55,446 nt of DNA from assembly GCA_015501055.1 (NCBI GenBank), contig JADNYV010000235.1, positions 1 to 55,446 of the forward strand, read 5' to 3'. Positions 44,243-55,360 of this stretch are shown one piece after another. Under the pieces are notes generated by a model. That model searched no databases, had not been told where the DNA came from, and saw only the letters and a program-made list of their open reading frames with translations. How positions within the stretch are numbered: position 1 is the first letter of the stretch; every line of letters begins with the position of its first letter. The stretch comes from Mucidula mucida. Taxonomy: Eukaryota; Basidiomycota; Agaricomycetes; Agaricales; Physalacriaceae. The position numbers and the translations under genes are program-made.

Positions 44243-45567
44243 TCAGAGCGTGTTAAACGCTGATGCGCCCACTTTTGCGTCAATCTCAATCGCCTCCTTC
44301 AAGCCTAAATGTCTTGAGTATTACTGAATGTCGATAATCGTCCGTTCCGCTCACCCATGACCTCAAAGAACTGCTTCGGCCCATGCCCCGAGCTGAGGGG
44401 ACGTCAGTTCCTGTCTCCTTCAAGCTTTTCAGAGCGGAACGAATGACATGGACCATTGATACAGCTGAAATCAAGGGGAATACTAGATGTCATAGTTTCG
44501 ATAAGAGACCAACAATCTGACTTTGAAGAGGTGACAGACTGATTATCTTGACACCAGCTGCTTCAGCTTCCTTCACTGTTACTGAGGGCGAAACGCCACC
44601 GGTAACTGCATTGTATAAGACCTGTCGAAACAATCAGTACAGTGTCAAGGAGGCAAAGACATGCCACTTTACAGGTTTAGGCGCTAAGGCTTTCACAGTA
44701 CGCTGCAAATCATCTATCAATCGCACAGCTTCAAGAAAGCATATGTCTGCTCTCGCATCGCCTGCCAATTTGAGACGCGTGATAGCTTCGTCCATGTCAG
44801 TGGAGTCAGATCGAGCAATGATCACCTGAGCGCACACCATGTCAGCAAGCAGCGGTTATTCGAGTCTTAAGCTCACGAGGTCACTACCGCCCGGGATAGA
44901 GTCTCTGGCGGTGACAGCTGCACGAATTCGAGTTACGAATTCATCTCGACCGACGATTTGTTTCCCAGTCAAGTGTCCGCAACGCTTGGTCTGTACTTGA
45001 TCCTCAATGTGCAAACCAGCCAAGCCTGCACGGTGGTATTGAGTGACAGTTCGCGCGACCATTAGCGGTCCGCCAAAACTGATGATGGTGCGTCAGATTC
45101 TTCCTCTTACTTGTTGTTGTTTTGTGACCTACCCAGTGTCGGCATCCGCGATTATTGGCATCTGCGGGTCTAAGCTGCACACGACGCGGGCAGTCTGAAG
45201 TGGTAGAAGGAAGAGTTAATGTGGAGAAAATGGATTAAGCATATTGGACCAACATCAACGAAGTCATTCAAAGTCATGATGGCAAGATCAGGCTGGCCGA
45301 GACGTGAAGCAGTAGTGGCAGCGCCACTGGGCCATTTGGTGTCAGTGTGTAGCCTGGTTGATGATTTTGAAGTACTAACCTCTGATACAAACACTGAAAT
45401 CCTGCTTCCAAGGCGCACCTTGCGCTGATACCGTCAAATATTCCGGGAGCGACCTAAAATATTGATAGAGATGACAAATGCTGGATGAACGATGTCAGCT
45501 CTGTACATACAATGATTCCAGGCTCTGCCAACATCTGGCGCAATTTCGTTGCAGGATTCACGGACAT
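44243..45567 (-). CDS. PEP mutase / isocitrate lyase superfamily enzyme, paralog 2
   Basis: MSVNPATKLRQMLAEPGIIV begins without the long leader of paralog 1. Motifs are GAATTASRLGQPDLAIMTLN, MPIIADADTGFGGPLMVART (DADTG metal site, canonical where paralog 1 has DADVG), IEDQVQTKRCGHLTGKQIVG, IPGGSDLV spliced to VIIARSDSTDMDEAITRLKL, RADICFLEAVRLI and a final exon LKEAIEIDAKVGASAFNTL ending at 44243. Expected activity is cleavage or rearrangement of a 2-oxo acid; the specific substrate is not resolved. One G-run contraction (near 44383) breaks the next-to-last exon. The tail-to-tail FunK1 remnant on its left is mirrored at 39950-40190, suggesting this was the parental arrangement. Confidence 0.82.
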
Positions 45568-46013
45568 CGCTTTCAAGGTGTAAGGGAAGGGGAAGAAGAC
45601 GAGGCCTGGGATGTGGTAGGGCTCAGGTCTCTCGTTGTTCCGGCATATAGATAACTGCTAGTCATGAGATGCACATCCATAGTCAGAAATATCCAAGCAT
45701 CATAATAGACGTGGTGGTAAAAGTGTTAAATGCCCTTCGGCCGAAGGAGACCGCGAAGTCAGAATTTCCCACGCACGACGCTCAATGTTTAACGTATATT
45801 TTCACTTTACGGGAGGTTTATCTTGGAAGGAAACAGTTGGTGGATGGACTTGGATGGATGAACCCATTCATTGGACCACGTGTGAGGTCAATGACTCGAG
45901 GTGATGAAATGGCGTTCCTTATAAGTTGACGTGTTACACGTCGACTCCACGGACGCATTCATTAAAGATTTATATAGTCTGAACGCCTCAGGCGAGATTC
46001 TCTACTTGAATCG
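45568..46013. promoter_or_regulatory. Divergent intergenic region, with TATA-like box for the F-box gene
   Basis: Separates the PEP-mutase-family gene (-) from the F-box gene (+). TTTATATAG at 45969-45977 lies about 37-45 bp before the ATG at 46014, a plausible TATA box. An 86-codon plus-strand frame at 45669-45929 has no recognisable content and is not called. Confidence 0.45.
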
Positions 46014-47383
46014 ATGTTCTCGTACAAAAGAGGCAAGTCAACTTTTTTTCCGTCTATTCGCGTCTTATCGTGCATCTTGCAGTCTTTCGTCCCGTTGTGC
46101 CGGAAAGCCTGCCGCCACTTCGAGACTTGAAGGTCGTGAACGAGCCGTTACCTGATGAGCAGCGCCGAGCTATCGGGGACTTTCTGAAGGAGTGCTTACT
46201 ATACAAGGACTATCTCCTTCAAGAAATCTTTCGCCTTCATTCTCGTAAAGAGACAATAATTTTCCGAACATGTATGCCAATGTTCATACCACTTCGGTAT
46301 ATCTAACGACACACGTAGGTTATAAAGAATGCGATTTGTGACACTATCGTGGAGTCCCAGGAAACCTTGACGCGGATCCTGTCATACAAACCCCTCATAT
46401 CCGCAATTCGCGACGTTCCTCCCGAAATATGGGCCCATATATTCATGTTCTGTCTACCTGAACCGTCCGCATCCTCCTCATATTCTTCGCCACACTCTCT
46501 ATACCAGGTGTGCTCAGTTTGGCGCTCGGTTGCTCTGAGTGACCCCCGTTTATGGCGTTCAGTGCATCTTACCATAACCTGCCATTCGACAAAGTGGCGG
46601 GCCACTTTATCGCGAATGAACTATGCTCGTGTCATGCCCATGCACGTCTCTGTCGCATCGTATGATCCATCAACAGCCGCTCCTGTTGACGACAGCGGCA
46701 TTCGGGAATTTGTTCGTACTACTCCCATCGTTGGCGCACACTCCATTTGTGGCGCATTCAAAGAACATTGAAGCGTTCATTGACGCCGACATGCCAGCAT
46801 TGGAATCCTTATAATAGGATCTCTCCCTCGTCATGTTCCTCTTGATCCTTCCCGGCTTCCAAATATTCGATCTCTCACTTTAGAGTATGGGTGTAACCAA
46901 TCAGTGATCAATACTCGATGGCCCAGCTTGACAGAACTGAATCTCTGCACCGCCGTCACCTCGGAGTTCTTCGGCCAATTCATCTCCCTTAATCCCGGAT
47001 TGGAGCGACTTGCCTTGCGGCTACCAGTGCCTACGATTCCCTTCATGTCTCACGTCTCATTCTCGGGTATGACACGTCTCATCTCTCTGACGGTGATGGT
47101 GGCTTCTGGTGACAACCCAGTGGCTTTCCTTGAACAACTACATCTACCTTCATTGAACCACCTGAAGATAAATCAGCACGGGTGCAAGACAGCCTTCGCA
47201 CATATACGTCCCCTCTTCACGTGTCTCCATCGGATGAGGTGCCCATTAGAAACTCTGCATTTCAGAGGATTTCTTGTTTCGGAAAGCCAATGCCAGGAAC
47301 TCGCTCCCTTACTGCCCACCCTGTATGATGTGCGCATCGAGCCTCACGTGGGCGCGCAGGTTCCAAATGTACTCGAAGATTAG
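46014..47383 (+). CDS. F-box protein with leucine-rich C-terminal region
   Basis: MFSYKR is joined by a probable GC-AG intron (46033-46082) to VFRPVVPESLPPLRDLKVVN. A heptad-like charged helix follows, then the F-box-like core IRDVPPEIWAHIFMFCLPEP and VCSVWRSVALSDPRLWRSVH. The rest is LRR-like: HTPFVAHSKNIEAFIDADMP, LPNIRSLTLEYGCNQSV, WPSLTELNLCTAVTSEFFGQ, LHLPSLNHLKINQHG and APLLPTLYDVRIEPHVG. Such proteins are substrate receptors of SCF ubiquitin ligases and are highly expanded in Agaricomycetes. Two single-base run contractions (near 46711 and 46807) must be corrected to join the LRR part. The splice near 46270-46318 also leaves a one-base phase problem. Confidence 0.78.
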
Positions 47384-48136
47384 GTTCCAATGCCATTGTC
47401 CAGCCCGAGTGCTGTTCTGTGGCTTGACAGAATGCAGATCAGAAACAGGGTCACCCGGAGCGGGCACTTCAATTTCTGCGTAATGTATGTATGGAGGCGA
47501 TACCAGCATGGTCACCGAACGGTAGTAGTAATATGGAGTGAAGAAAGGCTCGTATAGTTGTCGCTTAGCCATGGAGTTGTGAGATCCGAGCAGAATTGAA
47601 GGCAGCAGAGTTCCGAATGTCAGAAGAGCCGTCATGACCTACTAGGAATGGGGATCGTGCGATTCGGATCTTCCGTCCATATGTATCCCCAACGCGAACG
47701 TACTGGAATACTTTCTGAGATTGAAGCGAAGGCGGCTCGAGCAGCCCCTTCATAATTCGAATTGGCGGTATATACTCAACCGCTTGCCAAACACGTGCAA
47801 AGAATCAGTATAATCTGCATTGACCACTCATCTTTCTTTCCGACGTCGGGGACGCGATGCCCCATGTTCCCTGTCTTGTTTCTTCCACGCGATGATGAAG
47901 AAACCCGTCGCGGACTCTCGCGTCATTCGGAGACTGTTGTTGAATTCGCGTGACGAGATGCTCGGTTACCCCAAGAACCGGGGTATTCAAATACCGGCTT
48001 TCTCTCACTCGCCCAGCAGACGCCGCCTTCCACTATTAACTTTCACGTTCACATCTCTTTCCTTTGCCGCTGCTTACCTTGGATATCACTTTGACCACAT
48101 CCCGCTTGACACGATTCGACTACTCTCACCCAAAAC
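47384..48136. other. Intergenic region between the F-box and phosphotransferase genes
   Basis: A minus-strand frame at 47309-47635 (MTALLTFGTLLPSILLGSHN) looks weakly protein-like but overlaps the F-box 3' end and has no recognisable domain, so it is not called. The rest is likely promoter of the gene at 48137. Confidence 0.4.
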
Positions 48137-49594
48137 ATGTCCGACAAGAAAATTGGCGGTGAGGTCGGGTCAATACGCTCGTTGATTGATATAGCGCGCC
48201 TAGAGGAATATCTCACCGCGAACGTGCCTGATATCAAGACACCTATTAGCGTAAAGCAGTTCAAGGTGTGTACTTTCGTTTCTTGCCTTCGCGGCTTTCT
48301 CTTTCATGACATATATCCTGCTTCCCTCTGCATGAGATCTGGACTCCCTCGTCTTTTCCTTTACGTCCATCCTTCTTGCACGTGAAAATCTGGCTCTAAC
48401 TATACTTTTCAATAGTTTGGACAGGTATGCATTTCTGTGGATCTCGACACCAGAATCTCAATGTTATATGTATGAACAGTCGAACCCCACATATTTCATT
48501 ACAGACGCAAGGTGAGGGCTTCACCATAATTCTCTTCATCATCATCTCATGTTCGTCACAGGTCAACGCGGTTCGTTCTTCGGAAGAAGCCTGCCGGACA
48601 GCTGTTGTCTAGCACCGCTCACCAAGTTGAGCGTGAATATACTGTTCTCCACGCGCTGTACTCCTACAATACGCGACCTACCGTTCCGCCAGCATCATGC
48701 GTTCCCGTTCCCCGTCCATACATTCTCTGCACAGATTCCTCGGTTCTCGGTACCCCCTTCTATATCATGGAATTTATTGATGGACGCATCTTCACCGATC
48801 CCAAGCTACCCGAAATTTCAAGTGCGGAGGAGAAGAGGGAGATATGGCTGGGAGCTGTTAAAGCCCTCGGAGCCTTGTCCAGTGTCAACCCTGACGCAGT
48901 GGGGTTGGAAGAATTTGGCCCGACTTCGGCGTATTTCCCCAGACAGATCAAGAGTCTAAGCAAAGTCTCGAGATCGCAAGCTCAAGCTGTGGACAAAGAT
49001 ACCGGGAAGGCGGTGGGAGATATACCCGGCTTCACCGTGATGATGGCTTGGTACCAGTCGCACCTCCCGGACGAAGCCAAAGTAGGGCGGCGGATCGTGC
49101 ACGGAGACTATAAACTTGACAATCTGATATTCCACCCGACGGAAGGGCGGGTTGTGGGGATCCTGGATTGGGAGCTGTGCACATTGGGAAGTCCTCTGGC
49201 GGACTTTGCCAATTTGACTCAGCCGTGGGCGGTGGCACCAAAGGACCTTCCTGGGGAAGGTCTAACCATGATGAGCGCGTTCAAGGGCGCGACGCTTGAG
49301 GAGGTGCCGATCAAGTATGAAGAGATGGAGCAGGAGTATTGCCGGTTGTTGAGGCAGCCGTACCCCATTCAAGAGCTGGTGTTCGTGAGGAGTTGGATGT
49401 TGCTTAGGGCAAGCTAACTTCTCTCGATGTATCTGCCTAGGCTAACCGTACCTCTGCAGCTCTCAATTATCTTGCAAGGCATCGCGGCGCGGTATGCGCA
49501 ACGCCAGGCATCGTCAGAGCGTGCGTCGACGTATGGCGCGTTCTTTCCTGTTGTAGGAAATCTTGCGCGAATCTTCTTAAAGAGAAAGGAATAA
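48137..49594 (+). CDS. APH-family phosphotransferase (ACAD10/11 N-terminal domain-like)
   Basis: MSDKKIGGEVGSIRSLIDIA starts the protein. Short exons give QFK, FGQ, SNPTYFITDA and RSTRFVLRKKPAGQLLSSTA (the RKKP lysine region). VEREYTVLHAL, VPVPRPYILCTDSSVLGTPF and YIMEFIDGRIF are typical of the aminoglycoside-phosphotransferase fold. RRIVHGDYKLDNLIFHP (catalytic HGD..N) and VVGILDWELCTLGSPLADFA (DWE metal-binding) complete the kinase site. The last exon LSIILQGIAARYAQRQASSE follows a GC-AG intron at 49409-49459. In animals this domain is fused to an acyl-CoA dehydrogenase and takes part in 4-hydroxy-acid catabolism; here it is stand-alone, as in many fungi. Frame is clean. Confidence 0.88.
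49409..49459 (+). other. GC-AG intron in the phosphotransferase gene
   Basis: The donor is AG|GCAAGC and the acceptor CTGCAG, with a branch-like GGCTAACC about 19 bp before the end. Splicing joins WMLLR to LSIILQGIAAR in frame. Without it the frame stops two codons after the exon edge (GCA AGC TAA). Confidence 0.75.
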
Positions 49595-49936
49595 ACCTGG
49601 GGGCTACTAGTCGATTGTAACCAGAGTGTATGTATCATTAATCCTCGTGTAACTTACTTTTGAGCTATCGAAAAATGCGCCTCACAATCAAGGGAACTGT
49701 CCTATCGCGTTTGGTTTACCATCACGAGTATCATTCTATACATGTTGTAGTTCTCAACCTCTATGACCTTGTACTTTATCTCGGCAATCTGTGTTGGTCC
49801 CAAACGATTGAATCAGCCTTACGTGTTCAACGTACAACTTTCGTGTTACACTGTTAGTTGCTTCGCGCCGCGATCCGTTTCCCACGCGCCCAAAGAGGAA
49901 GGACCGGCCCGTCGCTGAACTTCGTTATGAACGACG

Positions 49937-52900
49937 ATGTCCGATTCGGGAGATGTCCCTAACGGCGTCGGCGACCCCGAAGAGAAGGAGGACCACGTTG
50001 ATATCACAGACAGTCCCGCTGAGATGAGCACATCGGAGAGCGGCAGCCGCACAGAGGAGGACGACGCGCAAAGTCAGAGTCGGGATGACGACGAGGCCGA
50101 CAGCGACGAGGAGAGCGGCGTTAGCGACAACGCCAGTGATGAAGATGCGACGAAGACGACGATGAGGATGAAGACGAGCCTGCACTCAAATACGAGCGCA
50201 TAACCGGAGGCATACCCGACTTACTCAAGAAGGACTCCGCGTCGGCCTTGACCATAACAAATAATAAAACCTTGGTGAGTATTGTTAAGGATTATTATCC
50301 AGCTAACACTTTGCAAGTAAGGCTTTAGGAACTCACGCTGGTTTTATTCATCTCCTGGACATGACTGGACAACGGTTAAAGTCGTACAAACCTCATCAAG
50401 CCTCCGTCCTTGACCTTTGCATCGACGAAACTGGCGACTGGATCGCGTCTGCGTCCATGGACGGTGCGTATATTTATTTATTGTTTGCTATGTTTGTTCA
50501 ACGAGTGATAGGTCAAGTTATCATCCTATCCATGTCGACCAAGGAATCCTATCATTTCGACATGAAACGGCCAATGAAGACGATAGCTTTGGAACCGGGT
50601 TTCGCCAAGAAATCAACCAGAGGTTTTGTCTGCGGCGGACTGGCTGGATCACTCGTGCTACGCGAAAAAGGTTGGCTCGGTCACAATGACACTGTTCTAC
50701 ACGTTGGCGAGGGTCCCATATGGCATGTTCGTTGGCGAGGACGCCTAATTGCTTGGGCTAATGATTTGGTTAGTTCTAATACGCGAGTTGTGTACAATCT
50801 AACAAGCCGACAGGGCGTCAAGATCTACGACACAGTATCACAGACGCGCATCACCTTCATTGACCGACCAGCCAGTAGTCCACGTGCAGACCTCTTTAAA
50901 TGCACACTACAGTGGCAAGACGACTCTACCCTTCTCATCTCATGGGCAGACCACATCAAGGTCGCGCGGATTCGCGCGCGCCCGCGTACAGCTACTACAG
51001 CTGCTACAGCAAACCTCCCTCCTCTTCTCGTCGAGATTACGGCTGTTTTCCAGTTGGACTGTATGATCGCAGGCATCGTTCCTCACCCCATGCAACCGTC
51101 TGCTCTCCTTCACCCCGACAATACTTCGGCACATTCCCGCGCTCCGTCTGTAACAGCACTAGCGTCTTCACCCTCTTCTCTACTCATCCTCGCTTATACT
51201 CCGCCGGACATGTCGTTCAACGATGAATTGACGGAAGACCGCACTAAACAAGCACGTAAACAAGCAGACCGCCCCGAACTACGGATTATTTCGCGTTCGG
51301 GAGAGGAGCTCGCTGCAGACGCCTTGAGCGTCACGAACTACCAGTCATGGGGGTGTAATGACTATGTCCTCTGCGAGGTTCCCACTGAGGATTCCGCTGC
51401 AGACGCAGGGAAGTGTTATGTTGTCGTAAGCCCGCGCGATTTGATTTTGGTGAAGCCACGAGACAAAAGGGACCATGTGAGCTGGCTGGTAGAGCGTAAG
51501 CGATACGAAGAAGCGCTGGAAGCTCTTGAAGCTAGCGGAGAATCGGTGGAGGAAGAGGGGGACGGCTTAACGGCGTCTCAAATTGGGCAGAGGTATATTG
51601 AGCATCTCGTGAATGAACGTGATTTCAGTAAAGCAGCCAAGTTGTGCCCAAAGGTGTGCGGACATGCTTCAAAGCGATGGGAGGATTGGATCTTTGTCTT
51701 TGCGGAGAAACGGCAACTGCAGGTGAGTTTCGTCTAAGGTGGTTATCATAGTCACTGAAAATCGTCCAGGTGATAATACCTTTCATTCCGACAGAACAGC
51801 CGCGGCTTGATCACGTTGTCTACGAAATGATTTTGGCGTATTTCCTCACGCACGACAGACATGTACGCTCACTGTTCATTTCCCGCAGTGTTGCGCTGAT
51901 AATAGTCAGGCGTTGTACGACACTATCAAGGAGTGGCCAAAGGACATCTACGACATAGCCGCTGTGATAGTCGCCGTTCGTTCCGAACTGGAAAAGCAAG
52001 CTTCAACATCTTCGACCATCTCGTCTTCGCCCGACACCACTATTCTCATGGAATGTTTAGCCGAGCTGTAAGTGGCTTTTCCTAGTTTTTACCCTGTACT
52101 AAACATTATTTCAAGATACACCGCCAATCGCCAACACGGGAAAGCCTTGACCTACTTTTTGCGTCTGCGTCGCCCGAATGTCCTCGACGTGATTCGGGAG
52201 CACAACCTCTTCACCGATGTGAAAGATCAGGTTCTGCTTCTTGTGGAATTTGACCACGAGCTAATGCGTAAGAGGGAAGAGGCAGGGGAGACGATCGAAG
52301 ATGGGAAGAGCGATGCCATCACTCTGTTGGTCGACAATATCCACTCTATTCCCGTGAGTTCTTTCGAAACTGAACGTAAGCCGTAGATGATCAACTTCTT
52401 CTGCAGGTGGAACGCGTTGTCCGTCAATTAGAGTCTCAGCCGCGATACTTGTTTCTGTATCTTGACGCGTTGTTCACGAGGGATTCGCATCTGGTTGCTC
52501 AGCATGCGGACAAACTGGTATGTTGCCAAGCTTTCAGTGTATAACTATACTGACGTCTATCCTCGTAGCTGAAACTCTATTCGGAATATTCACGACCGAG
52601 GTTGATCGATTTCTTACGCGCTAGTACAGATTACAGCTTGGAGAGGGTAAGCTAGATATTCGTATACATCGTCACCTAGCATTGACTCAAAAGTTAGGCG
52701 TATCGAGTCTGTCAAGACAAGGATCTGGTCCCCGAAATGGTGTACTTGCTTGGGCGCATGGGAAATAACAAGCAGGCGTTGACGCTCATTATCGAAAGAC
52801 TCGGCGACGTTCGGCAGGTCTGTCCGTTTGATCTTGTCCACGATATGTATTGACTTGTATTTCAGGCTATCGAATTCGCCAAAGAACAGGCAGATGACGA

Positions 52901-53598
52901 TCTGTGGGAGGACTTGTTGAAGTATTCGGAAAGTCGACCTGGTAAATCGTTCTTTCGTCCTTGCTTTGTTGTTGCTGATGAAAGTGATAGCCTTTATACG
53001 CGGCCTCCTTGAGAACGTTGGCCCCGAGATCAATCCCATTCGGTTGATTCGACGCATCAAGAATGGACTGGAGATCCCTGGGCTCAAGGAAGCGCTCATC
53101 AAGATCCTGCAAGACTTCCAGCTGCAGATATCCCTCTTGGACGGGTGTCAGACCATCTTGAACGGCGACAGCTCGGATTTGTCCAGGACGTTGGATAACA
53201 ATCAGACGAGTGGATTCTTCTTGACGTGTAAGTCGTCTTTTCTCCAGCGCAGACAGGTTTTTTATGCCACTCAAGCTAAGGGCAAGTGCCCGATATGTAC
53301 ACGTTCGCTTCAAGAAGCGCCTCAGACGCTCATGATCTTGTTTCTGTGTCGCCACGTCGTGCATGCTTCGTGTTGTAGTGGAGGCGACGACCTCCCGCCG
53401 CAGCCGGATCCGGTGTTGAGGGGTGTAGGGATATTGGGATCGTCGGGGCGAGGGTTGAGCGGGAAGATTGCTTTGTGAGTTTCCAGTCTTGGGAAAGTCG
53501 AGCGGATAGCTGATTTTGATAGCGAGCACGACGTGAGGCGGAGGCTGACGAAAGGATGTCCTGTGTGCCATAACAGGAGTGAAGGGTTAAGGACATAA
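49937..53598 (+). CDS. VPS41: Vps41-like HOPS complex subunit
   Basis: MSDSGDVPNGVGDPEEKEDH opens an acidic N-terminus, then LKYERITGGIPDLL and a WD40/beta-propeller part (ALGTHAGFIHLLDMTGQ, VLDLCIDETGDWIASASMDG, GFVCGGLAGSLVLREKGWLG). A clathrin-heavy-chain-type helical repeat follows (RYIEHLVNERDFSKAAKLCP, LYTANRQHGKALTYFLRLRR, LIIERLGDVRQAIEFAKEQ, GLLENVGPEINPIRLIRRIK). A C-terminal RING (CPICTRSLQ, LCRHVVHASC, CPVCHN) ends at 53598. HOPS tethers membranes for fusion with the vacuole, and Vps41 binds the Rab7 homologue and AP-3 vesicles. About ten introns. One G is missing near 50149 in the acidic stretch; otherwise frames join cleanly. Confidence 0.92.
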
Positions 53599-53957
53599 TT
53601 GGTTGCTTTAGTATACCCAGGTTGGCAGGATCTAATGTGGCGCTCAAGTTCTCTTGAATCAAGAACTTGCGTTGTCGTGGCGTTCTTTGTAGCACTAAGC
53701 AGGACATGCACACGATAAGTATCTTCAACTAATCGTATAACAGAACACATCACTTACCCAACTTCGAACGGAAGAGTTGCGTATGGCTAACGCTCCTTCG
53801 TCGTACAACGTTCAGGAACATAATGCAGCACAGCACACTCAAGGCCCAAGGATGGCTTTACAGAATCTAGGTCCACGGTGGTTCAATCAAAGTGCGGAGC
53901 GGGCTTGGATCGGGCTGATTCGGCCTTCGGTTTTCTGGTGACAGTGCGGAATCTATC
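53599..53957. other. Intergenic region after VPS41
   Basis: Contains the VPS41 3' end and distal promoter of the acyltransferase. Antisense frames here are shadows of the VPS41 RING exons. Confidence 0.4.
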
Positions 53958-53987
53958 TAATCTGATTTGGGCCGGATCTTATCTGAT
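53958..53987. promoter_or_regulatory. Tandem iron-GATA (SRE/Urbs1-type) binding sites
   Basis: TTATCTGAT at 53979-53987 is the reverse complement of ATCAGATAA, a perfect match to the ATCWGATAA consensus bound by fungal iron-regulating GATA repressors (SreA, Urbs1, Fep1). TAATCTGAT at 53958-53966 differs from it at one base. The pair lies 85-115 bp before the ATG of a siderophore-type acyltransferase, where repression by iron is expected. Confidence 0.75.
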
Positions 53988-54072
53988 TTGAACCATTTGC
54001 AAACCACCTTCCATTGGTTTGCTCTCCGGTCATAAAAGAGAGACGGATGATGTCGAAAATGCCCATTTTGCG

Positions 54073-55360
54073 ATGTCTTCTTCTGCCATCACCCCGGCAG
54101 GCTACCGTGCTGAGACCTTCGTCGCCCCAGCTGAACAGACGTTCAAACTACCAGACTCGTCTTCCGTGACTAGCGTCGACGCGGAAAGCACCATCACCAT
54201 CACTTGGAATGAGTCCAAGGTCGTCTTCACTCCGCAGGAGCGCACTGTCCGTGTCAGCCCCATCGGGATCGTCAACGACAACCGCGCCGTGTCGGAAAAG
54301 ATCCTACTGCTCTCTAGTCCGACACCTGTGACCACGACCATCCTGTGGGTCGCCATCTACGCTATTTGGTTGCGCAAAAACGAAGACGACGTCGCCCCCG
54401 TGACTATTGATGAACAGATCTCGAACGCGAGTGAATTAAACTCTTACCTCCTCCATACCGGTTTAGGGTTCTTGCCCGACCGCACCGATCCCAAGACATT
54501 ACTGCTCTCCCGCCCGGCGTTTTGGCAGGCTGCCGGCGCCCCGCTTGGGCTGTCCTGGCTCCGGGACCCCATCCCCTCCGTCGCGCACTCCCCCCACTTC
54601 CCCTTCCCCTACGTGCAGTCGTTCACGCGAGGCGAACACGTCCTCACGACGCACCCCCTGCGCCCGCCAAAGCCCGCGCCCGGCACGACGATCTACGCGC
54701 GCTACATCAACGCGCTCAACCAGCTCCTGACGTTCACGCACATCGACGCGTCGAACCCCGCGCACTTTGACGTGTACACGCGCTGGCAAAACTCGGACCG
54801 CGTGAATGTTGGGTGGCGCGAGCGCGGCGACGATGAGCACCACCGCGCGTATTTGAGGGACCGCCTGGCGGACCCGCATATTATGGGCTTTATCGTCGCG
54901 TGGGATGGGGAGCCTGCGGGGTACGGCGAGATGTCGTGGGTCAAGGAGGATCCTATGGGCACGTATGTCGGCGGGCTGGGCGACTATGACCAGGGCACGC
55001 ATCTTTTGATTGGTGAGGAGAAGTTTAGGGGAAGACAGCGGTGTATGTGATGATTCCTTTTTCCGCAGCCGAAGCGCGTTCTAACCTCGCAGTCACTGCT
55101 ATCATGACCTCGATGAAGCACATGTGCTTCCTCCGCGAGCCACGTACGGATGTCGTTGTGGGAGAGCCTAGGGCCGATTTGCCCATCATTCCTCGACTCA
55201 TTTCGTATCTGCCCCAGGAGTTCAATCGAGTAAGTTTTCTTCGCGACAACTTTGGCGACAGATTCTGATGCTCCGAATAGGAATTGAGCTCCCGCATAAG
55301 AGGGCGGTGTATTTCGTACTACGGCGAGAGCGCTTCTTCCAGGCGGCGATGCTTTACTAA
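54073..55360 (+). CDS. Siderophore-biosynthesis-type GNAT acyltransferase
   Basis: MSSSAITPAGYRAETFVAPA is the first in-frame ATG, 40 bp after a TATA-like CATAAAAGA. A ~190-residue N-terminal domain (ILWVAIYAIWLRKNED) precedes the Acetyltransf_8 (IucB/SidF-like) fold: FDVYTRWQNSDRVNVGWRER, HIMGFIVAWDGEPAGYGEMS and DYDQGTHLLIGEEKFRG. After an intron come MTSMKHMCFLREPRTDVVVG and EPRADLPIIPRLISYLPQEF, then a final exon IELPHKRAVYFVLRRERFFQ ending at 55360. Such enzymes acylate N5-hydroxyornithine or a siderophore precursor with acyl-CoA. The promoter iron-GATA sites support this role. Two exon joins (near 55028 and 55281) are each off by one base in a G run. Confidence 0.85.

Noticed and set aside
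47309..47753. Two minus-strand frames after the F-box gene as a small secreted protein
   Set aside because: A hydrophobic start (MTALLTFGTLLPSILLG) is present, but the frame overlaps the F-box gene's 3' end, lacks a known domain and has no second copy to compare.
54499..55002. 167-codon Arg/Val-rich minus-strand frame opposite the acyltransferase
   Set aside because: Mirror of GC-rich third positions in the acyltransferase exon; no plausible protein features.
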